Below are positions 54,912 through 63,545 of a stretch of DNA of 64,000 nt, one piece after another; position 1 is the first letter of the stretch; each line of letters opens with the position of its first letter. The stretch comes from Rhodopseudomonas palustris (GTDB taxonomy: Bacteria; Pseudomonadota; Alphaproteobacteria; Rhizobiales; Xanthobacteraceae). The translations under genes and the position numbers were made by a program. The stretch covers positions 1,488,001 through 1,552,000 of the forward strand of contig NZ_CP058907.1 of NCBI RefSeq assembly GCF_013415845.1, given 5' to 3'. The notes beneath the pieces were generated by a model, which saw nothing but the letters and a program-made list of their open reading frames with translations, was not told the DNA's origin and made no database searches.

Positions 54912-55303
54912 GGCGACGCCCGCGGTTCGTCGATCATGCTGACATGAGCCGCGACGATGCGCCAGCCTTCGGCAAACCGCACCCATGTCTGCATCTGCCG
55001 TCCGACCTTGCCCGGCGCGTTGTCGCGGTAGAACAAGGTCGACGCCACTGCGGTGTCGCGACCATAGGCTGTGATGATCGTGCGCGCGGTGGTGCGCATC
55101 AGCCCGATCGGCGAGCGGGCGCCGCGAAACGCTTTGATCTCATCGTAGCCGTAGAGATTTTCGCCGCCGCCGTAGCGCAGCGTCCGCGGATCGTTGTGGA
55201 ACAGCTCGTTGAGCGTGGCGACGTCGTTGCCGACAAGCGCGGCCTCGTAGCGGGCGAAGGCTTCGCTGACTTCGGCGACAATTTCTGGCAGATCGATATC
55301 CAT
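54908..55303 (-). CDS. atzH: AtzH/HpxZ-like protein (DUF3225)
   Basis: A 131-residue NTF2-like alpha+beta barrel protein: IVAEVSEAFARYEAALVGND, HNDPRTLRYGGGENLYGYDE and WRIVAAHVSMIDEPRASP. Its position beside AtzE/AtzG and AtzF matches AtzH, proposed to help the carboxybiuret decarboxylation step, and HpxZ of oxalurate operons. It starts 2 bp after atzE and ends in an ATGA overlap with the GntR gene. Confidence 0.85.
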   Translation of the reverse strand: MDIDLPEIVAEVSEAFARYEAALVGNDVATLNELFHNDPRTLRYGGGENLYGYDEIKAFRGARSPIGLMRTTARTIITAYGRDTAVASTLFYRDNAPGKVGRQMQTWVRFAEGWRIVAAHVSMIDEPRASP

Positions 55304-55305
55304 GG

Positions 55306-56715
55306 TCAGAAATCCTTCGGTCGCGGTGCGCGGGCGACACCGGCGCGTTCCAGCGCGGCGGCGACGCGCAGCGCGATGTCTTCGCGCCACGGGGCGGCAA
55401 TGATCTGCACCCCGACCGGCAGCGGTTCGAGCGGGATCGGGGCGGCCACCACTGGCAGCCCGATGAACGAGATCGGCTGAGTGTGGATCCCCACGTTGGC
55501 GCGTACCGGAAGCTCGACGCCGTCGAGCGTGAAAGTGACCTGTCCGAGCTTGGGCGCGACGCAAGGCGTTGCCGGGGCGATGATGACGTCGACCTGCTCG
55601 AACAATTCGAGCACGCGGGCGCGGTACCAGCGGCGGAACTTCTGTGCGCGGTCGACCAGCGATGCCGGCACCATCGCGCCGGCCAGCAGCCGGTCACGCA
55701 CGGCGGGGTCGAAATCGTTTGGTTGTCGTCGCAGCCGGTCGAGATGTAGCGAGGCGCCTTCGGTCGTGCTGATCACGTAAGCCGCGGCGCGAGCTCGGGC
55801 GGCTTCCGGCAGTTCGACCGAGCGGGTGATGCCGAGCGCCTTGACCACGCGATCGACAGCTTCGCGTGCTTCCGGGAACAGATTAGTCTCAAAGTAACCG
55901 CCGGCCTTCGCGATCCGCAGGCCGTCGATGCCTTCCGCGAGCAGGCCGGAGACGGGCTCCGGTGCCCGCGCGGTGCAGGCGGCGTCGCCATCATCCGGCC
56001 CCTGCATTGCGTCGTAAGCTAGCGCCAGATCAGCGGCGCTGCGCGCCAGCGGGCCGAGGTGGTCGAAGCTCGCTACGAACGGAAACGAACCGGTGCGCGG
56101 CAGTCGCCCGTAGGTCGGCTTGAGCCCAAAGATGCCGCACAGCGAGGAGGGCACCCGGATCGAGCCGTTGGTATCCGAGCCTAGCGCGAGCGGCACCTCA
56201 CCGCCGGCAACCGCAGCGCCCGATCCGCCGGAGGAGCCGCCGGTCATCCGGGTGGGATCGTGCGGATTGCGCGACGGGCCGTCGTGAATGTTCTCGCCGG
56301 TGAAGTCGTAGGCGTATTCGCCCATGTTGAGCGCGCCGATCAGCACCGCGCCGGCCGCCTCCAGCCGCTTGATCAGCGGCGCATCGTCGGTGGCCGGGCT
56401 GCGGTCGCGGTTGATTTTGGAGCCGGCCCGGGTGGCGAGGCCGGTGACGTCGAACAGGTTCTTCACCGCGAACGGCACGCCGGCGAGCGGGCCGATGCTT
56501 TCGCCGCGCGCGATTGCCGCATCGATCTCGCGTGCGCGTGCGCGGGCACGCTCGGCAACGACATCGGTGAAGGCATTGAGCGTCACATCCGCCTTGGCGA
56601 TGCGCGCGAGCGCGGCCTCGGTAGCAGCGAGAGCGGTGATGGTCCGGTTCGCCACAGCTGCGGCGGTCTCGGAGGCGGTCATCCAGTCGGTGGAGATGGC
56701 GGAATCGATCTCAGG
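55306..56715 (-). CDS. atzE: AtzE-like amidase (1-carboxybiuret hydrolase type)
   Basis: A 469-residue amidase-signature protein with triad motifs GVPFAVKNLFDVTG (Lys), MTGGSSGGSGAAVAGG (cis-Ser) and SDTNGSIRVPSSLCG (nucleophile Ser). Markers of the AtzE group are GEYAYDFTGENIHDGPSRNP and DHLGPLARSAADLALAYDAM. AtzE with the small AtzG subunit deaminates 1-carboxybiuret to 1,3-dicarboxyurea, which decays to allophanate. The GTG at 56715 overlaps the atzG stop and is preferred; ATG 56682 is an alternative. HpxY, an oxalurate-pathway amidase, is a close alternative identity. Confidence 0.85.
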   Translation of the reverse strand, partial: PEIDSAISTDWMTASETAAAVANRTITALAATEAALARIAKADVTLNAFTDVVAERARARAREIDAAIARGESIGPLAGVPFAVKNLFDVTGLATRAGSKINRDRSPATDDAPLIKRLEAAGAVLIGALNMGEYAYDFTGENIHDGPSRNPHDPTRMTGGSSGGSGAAVAGGEVPLALGSDTNGSIRVPSSLCGIFGLKPTYGRLPRTGSFPFVASFDHLGPLARSAADLALAYDAMQGPDDGDAACTARAPEPVSGLLAEGIDGLRIAKAGGYFETNLFPEAREAVDRVVKALGITRSVELPEAARARAAAYVISTTEGASLHLDRLRRQPNDFDPAVRDRLLAGAMVPASLVDRAQKFRRWYRARVLELFEQVDVIIAPATPCVAPKLGQVTFTLDGVELPVRANVGIHTQPISFIGLPVVAAPIPLEPLPVGVQIIAAPWREDIALRVAAALERAGVARAPRPKDF

Positions 56716-56902
56716 CACGGAACACGCTCGCAGGCTCGGTCTCATCGGGAAGCGGAAATTCATCGACCATCCGCGCTAGCTTCAGCGACACTTCGAGATT
56801 GGCACGCACCGCCGGCTTCCAGGCCGGATCGATCGGCAATCCAAGCGCGGCAGCGAGGGCGTCTATGTAGGAGTCGAGGGTGGTGGGATCACTCAAAGCC
56901 AT
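56711..56902 (-). CDS. atzG: AtzG-like small subunit (DUF4089)
   Basis: A 63-residue helical protein: LDSYIDALAAALGLPIDPAW, KPAVRANLEVSLKLARMVDE, FPLPDETEPASVF. The pattern I-x3-W-x4-V-x2-N, then LPDExEPAxVF, is the DUF4089 signature of AtzG/HpxX. These wrap around the partner amidase and stabilise it, like GatC with GatA. It is first of the hydrolase genes and overlaps atzE. Confidence 0.87.
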   Translation of the reverse strand: MALSDPTTLDSYIDALAAALGLPIDPAWKPAVRANLEVSLKLARMVDEFPLPDETEPASVFRA

Positions 56903-56933
56903 GGTCCTTCAGCAAGCTTGGTATTTAAGTTCA

Positions 56934-56970
56934 TCATTCCGGCTCGCCGCTTCGCGTGCCCCGGAATGAC
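56934..56970. repeat. Palindromic repeat, class 2, short form
   Basis: 37 bp: TCATTCCGGCTCGCCG and GCCCCGGAATGA ends without the long internal arms of the copies at 13988 and 42006. It lies between the fused ATPase gene and atzG. Confidence 0.65.
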
Positions 56971-56994
56971 GAGTGGAGGGGGGCACAGCGATCA

Positions 56995-58818
56995 TCACGT
57001 CACCGGCAGCGGCGGATGCGGGATAGCGGTGAGAAGTTCGCGGGTGTAGTCGTGCTTCGGGCTGCCGAGCACCTGCTCGGAGGGACCCTGCTCGACGATC
57101 TTTCCAGCGCGCATCACGATGACGCGGTCGCACAGCAGCCGCACCACGTTGAGGTCGTGCGACACGAACAGGTAGCTCATCCCCATCGATTGCTTGAGGT
57201 CCTGCAGCAGGTTCAGCACCACCGCCTGCACCGAGACGTCGAGTGCCGCGGTAGGTTCGTCGAGGATCACCAGCTTCGGCCGCAGCGCGATCGCACGAGC
57301 GATGCCGACGCGTGCCTTTTGGCCGCCGGAGAGCTGATGCGGAAACCGGTCGAGCAGATCGAGCGGCAGGCCGACCTGCTCGGCCAGCTCCTCGCAGCGC
57401 GCGCGCACCGCGTCGCGGCCCTTGATCTCGCCAAGCTGCAGGATCGGGTCGGCGATCGCTCGCGCCGCGGTGAAGCGCGGATTGAGGCTGTCGGTCGGGT
57501 CCTGAAACACCATCTGGATCGACTTGCGCAGCGGCAGCCGCGCGAAGCGGTGCGGCAGGATAGTGCCGATCTCCTCGCCGTCGAACACGATGCGGCCAGA
57601 GGTCTGATCGAGCAGCCGCATCAGCATCATCGAGGTGGTCGACTTGCCGCAGCCGGACTCGCCGACCAGCCCGACGCTTTCACCATGCCTGATCTGGAAG
57701 CTGATGCCGTCGACCGCGCGAAACACCTCCGGCTCCGGCGCCGGCCCGAGCGAGAACAATCGGCTCAGCGTCGCGGTGGCGCCCTGGCGCGGATACTCCT
57801 TCACCAGCTTTTCGACGGAGAGGAGGGAGGCCGCTGTCTTCGAAGCGTTTGCATCTTTGCGCGAGCCACTCGCCTCATCGTCACCCCCGGGCTTGACCCG
57901 GGGGTCCATCGTCTTCGACGAAGCTTCTCCCGAAGTGGGATGGATCGCCGGGTCGAGCCCGGCGATGACGCTTTCACGCTGAGCCGCGCCGCCTTCCCCC
58001 TCCGTCAGCAGCTCGCGCAGACCAACGCCGAGCCGCGGCGTCGCGCGCATCAGTTTCTTGGTGTAGGGGTGCTGCGGATTGGCGAAGATATCGGCCGCGG
58101 AGGCGGTCTCGACCACGCGGCCCTTCTCCATCACCACCACGCGGTCGCAATAGGCGGCGGCGAGACCGAGGTCGTGGGTGATCAGGATCGTGGACAGGCC
58201 GCGGCTCTTGGTCAGCTCGACGATCAGGTCCATCACCGCCTTCTGGGTGGTGACGTCGAGGCCGGTGGTCGGCTCGTCGGCGATCAGGAGCTGCGGGTTG
58301 CAGGCGAGAGCCAGCGCGATCACAACGCGCTGGCACATGCCGCCGGAGAGTTGGAACGGATAGGCGTGATAGCGCTCGCGCGGCCGCGCGATCTTCACCG
58401 CCCCCAGCGCCGCGATCGCCTTCTCGCCGCGATCGGTCGACGTCGATTGCACATGCTGGCGCAGCACGTCTTCGATCTGGTCGCCGACCTTGCGGATCGG
58501 GTTGAGAGCGGCGCGCGGGTTCTGGAAGATCATCGAGATCTCGCGGCCGCGCAGATCGCGCATCTCGCGCTCGCTGGCTGCTTTGAGATCCATGCCGCCG
58601 AACATCACCGAACCTTCGGCGATCCGTCCGGCGCGGTCGAGGATCCGCATCACCGCGTAGGATGTCACCGATTTGCCGGAGCCGGATTCGCCGACGATAG
58701 CCAGTGTCTCGCCTTTGCCGACGCTGATATCGACATGCTGCACCGCCTTGACGATGCCGCGGCGGGTGACGAATTCGACCGTGAGATCACGAACTTCGAG
58801 CAGGGGCTGGGTGGTCAT
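56995..58818 (-). CDS. Fused double ATPase of a peptide-type ABC importer
   Basis: A 607-residue tandem DppD-DppF-like ATPase (GsiA-type layout). Domain 1 (about 1-270) has Walker A GESGSGKS and signature LSGGMCQRV. Domain 2 (about 330-607) has GESGCGKS and LSGGQKARV; both have DEPT Walker B ends. The linker holds residues about 283-313, encoded by an in-frame copy of a palindromic repeat (57880-57970) that reads IAGLDPAIHP...PRVKPGGDDE. The binding protein and permeases lie upstream on the same strand, the AtzGEH-F genes downstream. The importer probably carries the nitrogen compound that those enzymes degrade. Confidence 0.92.
   Translation of the reverse strand: MTTQPLLEVRDLTVEFVTRRGIVKAVQHVDISVGKGETLAIVGESGSGKSVTSYAVMRILDRAGRIAEGSVMFGGMDLKAASEREMRDLRGREISMIFQNPRAALNPIRKVGDQIEDVLRQHVQSTSTDRGEKAIAALGAVKIARPRERYHAYPFQLSGGMCQRVVIALALACNPQLLIADEPTTGLDVTTQKAVMDLIVELTKSRGLSTILITHDLGLAAAYCDRVVVMEKGRVVETASAADIFANPQHPYTKKLMRATPRLGVGLRELLTEGEGGAAQRESVIAGLDPAIHPTSGEASSKTMDPRVKPGGDDEASGSRKDANASKTAASLLSVEKLVKEYPRQGATATLSRLFSLGPAPEPEVFRAVDGISFQIRHGESVGLVGESGCGKSTTSMMLMRLLDQTSGRIVFDGEEIGTILPHRFARLPLRKSIQMVFQDPTDSLNPRFTAARAIADPILQLGEIKGRDAVRARCEELAEQVGLPLDLLDRFPHQLSGGQKARVGIARAIALRPKLVILDEPTAALDVSVQAVVLNLLQDLKQSMGMSYLFVSHDLNVVRLLCDRVIVMRAGKIVEQGPSEQVLGSPKHDYTRELLTAIPHPPLPVT
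57880..57970. repeat. Palindromic repeat, class 3, copy inside the fused ATPase gene
   Basis: 91 bp: GTCACCCCCGGGCTTGACCC ... GGGTCGAGCCCGGCGATGACG ends (last part GCCCGGCGATGACG) with a central GTCCATCGTCTTCGACGAAG. It is open in the reading frame of the ATPase gene and lies in the inter-domain linker. An equal-length copy is at 58842-58932, outside the gene. Confidence 0.88.
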
Positions 58819-58841
58819 GACGGCATCTCCACCTGGTGGCT

Positions 58842-58932
58842 GTCACCGCCGGGCTTGCCCCGGTGGTCCATCGTCTTTGAAAGACGCTTTTGCGAAGCGG
58901 GATGGATGGCCGGGTCAAGCCCGGCCATGACG
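58842..58932. repeat. Palindromic repeat, class 3, intergenic copy
   Basis: 91 bp, aligned end to end with the copy at 57880-57970: GTCACCGCCGGGCTTG..., GTCCATCGTCTTTGAAAGAC, GCGGGATGGATGGCCGGGTC and GCCCGGCCATGACG. It lies between the permease and the fused ATPase genes, 24 bp upstream of the latter's start codon, so it is also part of its leader. Confidence 0.88.
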
Positions 58933-58973
58933 GAGGCTTGTGAGGCGAGGTGAGCGGCTGACAGGTTCATGGC

Positions 58974-59885
58974 TCACGTCCTCCGCTGCGGATCAAAAAT
59001 GTCGCGCAGGCCGTCGCCGAGCAGGTTGAAGCAGAACACGGCGATCATCAGCGCGAGGCCGGGGAACAGCGCGATCCACCATTCGCCGGAGACCATGAAC
59101 GACGCACCTTCCGCGACCATGATGCCCCATTCGGCGGTCGGCGGACGGACGCCGAGGCCGATGAACGACAGGCCGGCGGCGTTGAGGATCGCGTAGCCCA
59201 TCGTCAGCGACATCTGCACGATCATGATCGGCATGATGTTCGGCAGGATGTGCACCAGCAGGATGCGCATCTCGCTGTTGCCGCACAGCCGCGCCCCCAT
59301 CACGAAGCCGGCTTCGCGGCGGACATTGGCCTCGGCGCGGGCAACGCGCGCATACAGCGGGAAGTTCACGATTGCGGTGGCGATGATGATGTTTTGCACC
59401 GTGTTGCCGAGAGCCGCCACGATGCCCATCGCTAGCACGAACAGCGGGAACGCCATGATGGTGTCGGCGATCCGGCCGACGATACGGTCGGTCCAACCAC
59501 CGAAGTAACCGGCCGCGATGCCGGCGAGGCCGCCCATCAGGAACACCAGCACCACCGAGGCGACGGCAATGAACAGGTCGAGCCTGGTCGCGACCACGAC
59601 GCGGCTGAAGATGTCACGGCCGAGCTGATCGGTGCCGAACCAATGCGCTGCCGACGGGGCTTTGAGCGCTTGGGCGGTGTCGCTGGCGAGCGGATCGTAG
59701 GGGACGATATACGGCCCGAATAGAGCCGCGAACACGATCACCACCAGAAGGCCGAAGGCGAAGGCGGTGACGTGGTTGTCACCGAGCACGTAGCGGGTGT
59801 GTTCGATCGCGTCCCGTAGTGCGGAGCGGCGCGCGGGCTTGGGGCTGGCGGAGGTTTCGCCGATCGGAGGGGAGACGCTGGTCAT
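58974..59885 (-). CDS. Peptide-type ABC importer permease 2 (DppC-like)
   Basis: A 303-residue permease with an N-terminal anchor helix, then HWFGTDQLGRDIFSRVVVAT, the EAA-like ANVRREAGFVMGARLCGNSE loop and FIGLGVRPPTAEWGIMVAEG. ATGs are at 59891 and 59885; AGGAG is one nt from the first and seven from the second, so 59885 is chosen. It follows permease 1 by 10 bp. The class 3 repeat separates it from the ATPase gene. Confidence 0.9.
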   Translation of the reverse strand: MTSVSPPIGETSASPKPARRSALRDAIEHTRYVLGDNHVTAFAFGLLVVIVFAALFGPYIVPYDPLASDTAQALKAPSAAHWFGTDQLGRDIFSRVVVATRLDLFIAVASVVLVFLMGGLAGIAAGYFGGWTDRIVGRIADTIMAFPLFVLAMGIVAALGNTVQNIIIATAIVNFPLYARVARAEANVRREAGFVMGARLCGNSEMRILLVHILPNIMPIMIVQMSLTMGYAILNAAGLSFIGLGVRPPTAEWGIMVAEGASFMVSGEWWIALFPGLALMIAVFCFNLLGDGLRDIFDPQRRT

Positions 59886-59895
59886 GGTCATGCTC

Positions 59896-60909
59896 CTAGC
59901 CTTCCAGCCGCACGCGTGGGTCGATCACGCCGTAGAGAATGTCGATCGCCAGATTGAGCAGCACGTACATCACCGCCATGGTGAGCACGAAGCCCTGCAC
60001 CGGCGCAAAATCGGACGCGATCAGCGCTTCGACCGCGTAGGAGCCGATGCCGGGCCAGGCGAACACCTTCTCGACCAGCACGTTGGCGCCGAGTAGGAAC
60101 GAGAACACCATCGACAGCGTGGTGATCACCGGCAGCATGGCGTTGCGGAATGCGTAGGTCATCGTTACCTTGCGCGGCGACAGGCCGCTGGCCCGCGCGG
60201 TGCGGACGAAGTCCGAGGCCAGCACCGCCAGCATCGAGGCGCGGGTCATGCGTGCGATCGGCGCCAGCGAGAAACTCGCCAGCGTCGCTGCGGGCAGCAG
60301 CAGTTGACTCAGCGCCGATCGGAGAGTTTCGAAGTCGCGGGCGATCAGGCTGTCGATCAGATAGAAGCCGGTGACGGTGGGTGGCGCGCTGTAGAACACG
60401 TCGAGCCGGCCCAGTGGCGCCGGCGACCAGCCGAGCTTGAAGTAGAATACATAGACCAGCAGTAGGCCGGTGAAGAACACCGGTAGCGACACGCCGGCGG
60501 TAGTGGTGATGCGGCAGAGGTGATCGATCCACGAGCCCGGCCGCGTCGCCGCCATGATGCCGAGCGGGATCGCGATCACGACCGCGAGCGCGAGGCCGAG
60601 CAGGGTAAGCTCGGCGGAGGCGGGCAGGCGGTTCTTCAGTTCGGTGACCACGGGCTGCCCGGTGGTCAGCGACTCGCCGAGATCGCCGCGGGCGAGGTCG
60701 GTGGTGTAGCGGACGAACTGTTCGGGCAGCGATTTGTCGAGGCCGAGCTTGTGCCGGATCTGCTCGATCGCCTCCTTGCTGGCCGCGGGACCGGCGAAAT
60801 ACGCCGCCGGATCACCCGGCAATGCGCGGGTCAGCAGGAAGGTGACGATCACCACGCCGATCAGGCTCGGGATCGCGAACATCAGGCGTTTGCCGATCAG
60901 GGTGAGCAT
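59896..60909 (-). CDS. Peptide-type ABC importer permease 1 (DppB-like)
   Basis: A 337-residue, six-helix permease: FLLTRALPGDPAAYFAG (with the LPGDP motif), FVRTARASGLSPRKVTMTYA (RTARASGLSPRK, the ATPase-docking loop) and VEKVFAWPGIGSYAVEALIA. Placed between binding protein and permease 2 on the minus strand. Confidence 0.92.
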   Translation of the reverse strand: MLTLIGKRLMFAIPSLIGVVIVTFLLTRALPGDPAAYFAGPAASKEAIEQIRHKLGLDKSLPEQFVRYTTDLARGDLGESLTTGQPVVTELKNRLPASAELTLLGLALAVVIAIPLGIMAATRPGSWIDHLCRITTTAGVSLPVFFTGLLLVYVFYFKLGWSPAPLGRLDVFYSAPPTVTGFYLIDSLIARDFETLRSALSQLLLPAATLASFSLAPIARMTRASMLAVLASDFVRTARASGLSPRKVTMTYAFRNAMLPVITTLSMVFSFLLGANVLVEKVFAWPGIGSYAVEALIASDFAPVQGFVLTMAVMYVLLNLAIDILYGVIDPRVRLEG

Positions 60910-60966
60910 TGGGTCATCCCCTTAGAGAGTTAGGCAAAAGAAGATTGCGTCGCCGCGCGCCACGAT

Positions 60967-61071
60967 CTTCTCCCCTCCCCTTGCGGGGAGGGGGCGGGGG
61001 TGGGGGGCCGCGAGCACTGCGCCCGCGTCGCCCTCACCCCGGCCCTCTCCCGCAAGCGGGAGAGGGAGAAG
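60967..61071. repeat. Palindromic repeat, class 4
   Basis: 105 bp with ends CTTCTCCCCTCCCC and GGGAGAGGGAGAAG, containing CTTGCGGGGAGGGGGCGGGG and CCCTCTCCCGCAAGCGGG. It fills most of the gap between the binding-protein gene and permease 1, where it may lower permease expression. Confidence 0.8.
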
Positions 61072-61082
61072 AGTGCTCACGC

Positions 61083-62702
61083 TCAGCCCTTCACCATCGT
61101 CCGGTAGTCGAGACGGCGGTGGAACCAGTAGGCGAAGCCGGAGACGTTCTTCTGCATCGCGACGTTGAGGTAGGGCTGGTACAGCGGGACGCGTGGGATG
61201 TCCTTGAAGGCGAGGTCGACGAAGCCCTTGACGTCGCTGTCGTAGGTGGCGGTGTCGCCGGTTGCGGCGGCGATGCGGGAGCTGTCGATCAGCTTGTCCA
61301 TCTCGGGCGAGTCGTAGCCCATGGTGTTGAAGATCGACTTGCCGGAGTGGTAGCACCAGTAGAAGAAGTACTCCGGATAATCGAGCCAGCCCGAGAAGAT
61401 GTTGACGTAGAGCGGCATCACCTTCTTGTTCAGCTCGGTGCGCCAGTTGGCGCCGGGGATCTTGTTGATGGTGCAGCGGATGCCGATCTGCGCCAGGCTT
61501 TCCTGGATCAGGATGCACATCGGCTCGTTGACGCCGGCGAAGCCGAGGTCGAACGACAGAGTGGTGTCGAAGCCGTTCGCGTAGCCGGCTTCTGCCATCA
61601 GCGCCTTGGCCTTCGCCATGTCGGTATTGTACTTGGTCGGCTGCGGCCACTTCACTTCGGTCGCCTTGTCGGCGGCTGCGCCGAACATCGGGTTGGCGAG
61701 GCCGAACATCACCGCGTCGATGATCTTCTGATATGGCACCGCGTGGGCGACCGCCTCACGCACCTTCGGATTGTTGAACGGCGGCTGGGTGACGTTCATG
61801 CCGAGATACTGGATGCCGTTGGAGATCGGCAGCGACACCACATTGACCTTGCCGTCGCGCTTCATCTCGGCGAAGTCCTGGTTCGGCAGCTCATAGGAGA
61901 TGTCGGCGTCGCCGCGCTCCAGCAGTGCCCGGCGGTTGCCGGCCTGCGGCACCATGCGCCAGATCACGCGCTTGATTTTGGGCAGCGGGCCGCCGACCCA
62001 CTTGTCGTTACGCTCCATGATCACTTCGGTGCCGGCGGTCCACTTCACCACGCGATATGCGCCGGAGCCGGCGGTGTTCTGCTTGGTGTATTCGAGACCC
62101 CACGGATCCTTCTCGCTGGCGTTCTTCTTCACCAGTTCGGAGTTGACGACGCAGGGCACGATCACCGCGAGATCCGGGATCGTGAGCTTGTCCTTCTTCA
62201 GGAAGTCGACCCGCACGGTGTGATCGTCGACCACCACGAACTGCTCGGGCTTGGTCAGCGAGCCTGCGCTCATCTGGAAGGTCGGAAAGCCGCCGACGCT
62301 AACGGAGCGGTCGAGCGACCACTTCACGTCCTTGGCGGTGACCGGGGTGCCGTCCTGGAAGGTGGCGTTCTTCTTCAGCTTGAAGGTCGCAGACATGTCG
62401 CCGATGACCATGTCGTCGGCGAGCTCGCCCTTGAACTTGTCCTTGTCGTAGTAGGGAACGCCGCCGGGGCCTTCCTTCATTTCGTGGGTGATCAGCCGGT
62501 CGTAGCAATTCCACGACACCTCGTAGCCGGGCACGTTGGTGCCGACGCCGTGGATGTCGAGGTTGTTCGGGCCGCTCTCGGAGACAACCAGCAGGGTTTC
62601 GGACCGGGCGTCGGCCTTGGCGGCCGACCAAATCGCCGGTGCTGGCACCATCGCGCCGGCGGCGAGGGCTGTAGCGGACTTGAGGAAATCACGACGCTTC
62701 AT
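61083..62702 (-). CDS. Family 5 solute-binding protein, Tat-exported
   Basis: A 539-residue binding protein with a twin-arginine signal (MKRRDFLKSATALAAGAMVP, ending near WSAAKA). Family marks are GTPVTAKDVKWSLDRSVSVG, NNPKVREAVAHAVPYQKIID and IRCTINKIPGANWRTELNKK. ATG 62702 has GGAG nine nt upstream. It is the first gene of the sigma-54-type unit that runs to atzF. The ligand is unknown; a nitrogen-rich small molecule is inferred from the downstream enzymes. Confidence 0.92.
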   Translation of the reverse strand: MKRRDFLKSATALAAGAMVPAPAIWSAAKADARSETLLVVSESGPNNLDIHGVGTNVPGYEVSWNCYDRLITHEMKEGPGGVPYYDKDKFKGELADDMVIGDMSATFKLKKNATFQDGTPVTAKDVKWSLDRSVSVGGFPTFQMSAGSLTKPEQFVVVDDHTVRVDFLKKDKLTIPDLAVIVPCVVNSELVKKNASEKDPWGLEYTKQNTAGSGAYRVVKWTAGTEVIMERNDKWVGGPLPKIKRVIWRMVPQAGNRRALLERGDADISYELPNQDFAEMKRDGKVNVVSLPISNGIQYLGMNVTQPPFNNPKVREAVAHAVPYQKIIDAVMFGLANPMFGAAADKATEVKWPQPTKYNTDMAKAKALMAEAGYANGFDTTLSFDLGFAGVNEPMCILIQESLAQIGIRCTINKIPGANWRTELNKKVMPLYVNIFSGWLDYPEYFFYWCYHSGKSIFNTMGYDSPEMDKLIDSSRIAAATGDTATYDSDVKGFVDLAFKDIPRVPLYQPYLNVAMQKNVSGFAYWFHRRLDYRTMVKG

Positions 62703-62749
62703 ATGCGGCTCCAAAAGCAGCGAGGATGAGTAGCTGATGGAACTCGTTC

Positions 62750-62765
62750 GCAAGCTTCGTGCCAG
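62750..62765 (-). promoter_or_regulatory. Sigma-54 (RpoN) promoter of the importer-atz operon
   Basis: On the minus strand CTGGCACG-AAGC-TTGC, an exact -24/-12 consensus with correct spacing. Transcription would start near 62738, about 36 nt before the binding-protein ATG. Confidence 0.9.
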
Positions 62766-62868
62766 ACACCTAAATTGACCTAACCATCTGAAATGTTTCG
62801 ATATTATCCTGAATGGTGATTAGGCCACCTGCCTCGGCTCCGCCCAATTGCATACAAAGCGCAGATTT

Positions 62869-62885
62869 TGCATAAATAATGTGCA
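62869..62885. promoter_or_regulatory. NtrC-like activator site
   Basis: TGCA-TAAATAATG-TGCA, the same 17-bp length and outer halves as the NtrC consensus (TGCAC...GTGCA), with imperfect inner bases. It lies about 104-120 bp upstream of the -24 element, the normal place. A TTGCATA heptamer at 62868-62874 repeats at 62848-62854, giving a possible second half-site. Confidence 0.6.
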
Positions 62886-63010
62886 TGCTCCGAGCGCTGG
62901 GTCGCTGGCGAGCATCAGCCGAACGGCGCCGCACTGGCGCAGCCTGCGGAAGTCGGCCTTCGAAAGTGGCTGCGGCGGGACCAGTCCCATGGTCGCCGAC
63001 GGCTAGCGGC

Positions 63011-63041
63011 CAAAACAAAAGCGGCGGGGAAATCCCCGCCG
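63011..63041 (-). terminator. Intrinsic terminator of the membrane-protein gene
   Basis: Minus strand: 8-bp stem CGGCGGGG / CCCCGCCG with a 4-nt loop, followed by CTTTTGTTTTG. It lies 40 bp after the stop at 63081. Confidence 0.88.
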
Positions 63042-63080
63042 CCTGCGTCGTCAGTGGCTCGAACGATCCGCCAGAGGCGA

Positions 63081-63545
63081 TCAGTTAATCTTGGCGCTCT
63101 CGTTGCGGACCTGGGTGTACAGCACGCTGTCGTTGGCCGGCTTGGCTTCGATTGCGGTGGTCGGGCGAACCACCGGACGGTGGCTGCGATAGACTTCGAA
63201 CGCGTACCACGCGGCGACCACGGCAGCGATCAGCGCGACCTGGCTTGGCGGCAGGATCAGCGATAGCGCGATCAGCGCGGTAGCCACCGTGCCGGCCTTC
63301 ACCACGCTCTCACCGTCGTGGAACATGGCGTTGAAGCGTTCCCAGTTCTCGCCCTTCCAGAACGGAGCGGAGAACCGATCCAGAGCGAACCGCGTCCACG
63401 CGCCAGCGAAGCCCAGCTTGCGCGCCCACATCAGATACAGTGAGCCCGCGAAAGCGAGCAGCGAGACCAGCGCGCCGACCGGACCGGCGGCGTAACCGAT
63501 GACCACGACCAGCGCGGCCGTGAATGCAATGATCCAGTATTGCAT
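63081..63545 (-). CDS. Small membrane protein of unknown function
   Basis: A 154-residue protein with two N-terminal helices (MQYWIIAFTAALVVVIGYAA and GALVSLLAFAGSLYLMWARK), a hydrophilic middle (PFWKGENWERFNAMFHDGES) and two more helices (VKAGTVATALIALSLILPPS, QVALIAAVVAAWYAFEVYRS). The tail is polar. I do not recognise the family. It has its own terminator and appears monocistronic. Confidence 0.75.
   Translation of the reverse strand: MQYWIIAFTAALVVVIGYAAGPVGALVSLLAFAGSLYLMWARKLGFAGAWTRFALDRFSAPFWKGENWERFNAMFHDGESVVKAGTVATALIALSLILPPSQVALIAAVVAAWYAFEVYRSHRPVVRPTTAIEAKPANDSVLYTQVRNESAKIN

Larger units (their letters stand above)
62703..63080. other. Promoter region of the importer-atz unit
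   Basis: 378 bp between two minus-strand genes. It holds a sigma-54 promoter, an NtrC-like site and, at its right end, the terminator of the membrane-protein gene. No gene is supported; the region 62765-62890 is clearly AT-rich compared with its neighbours. Confidence 0.75.
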
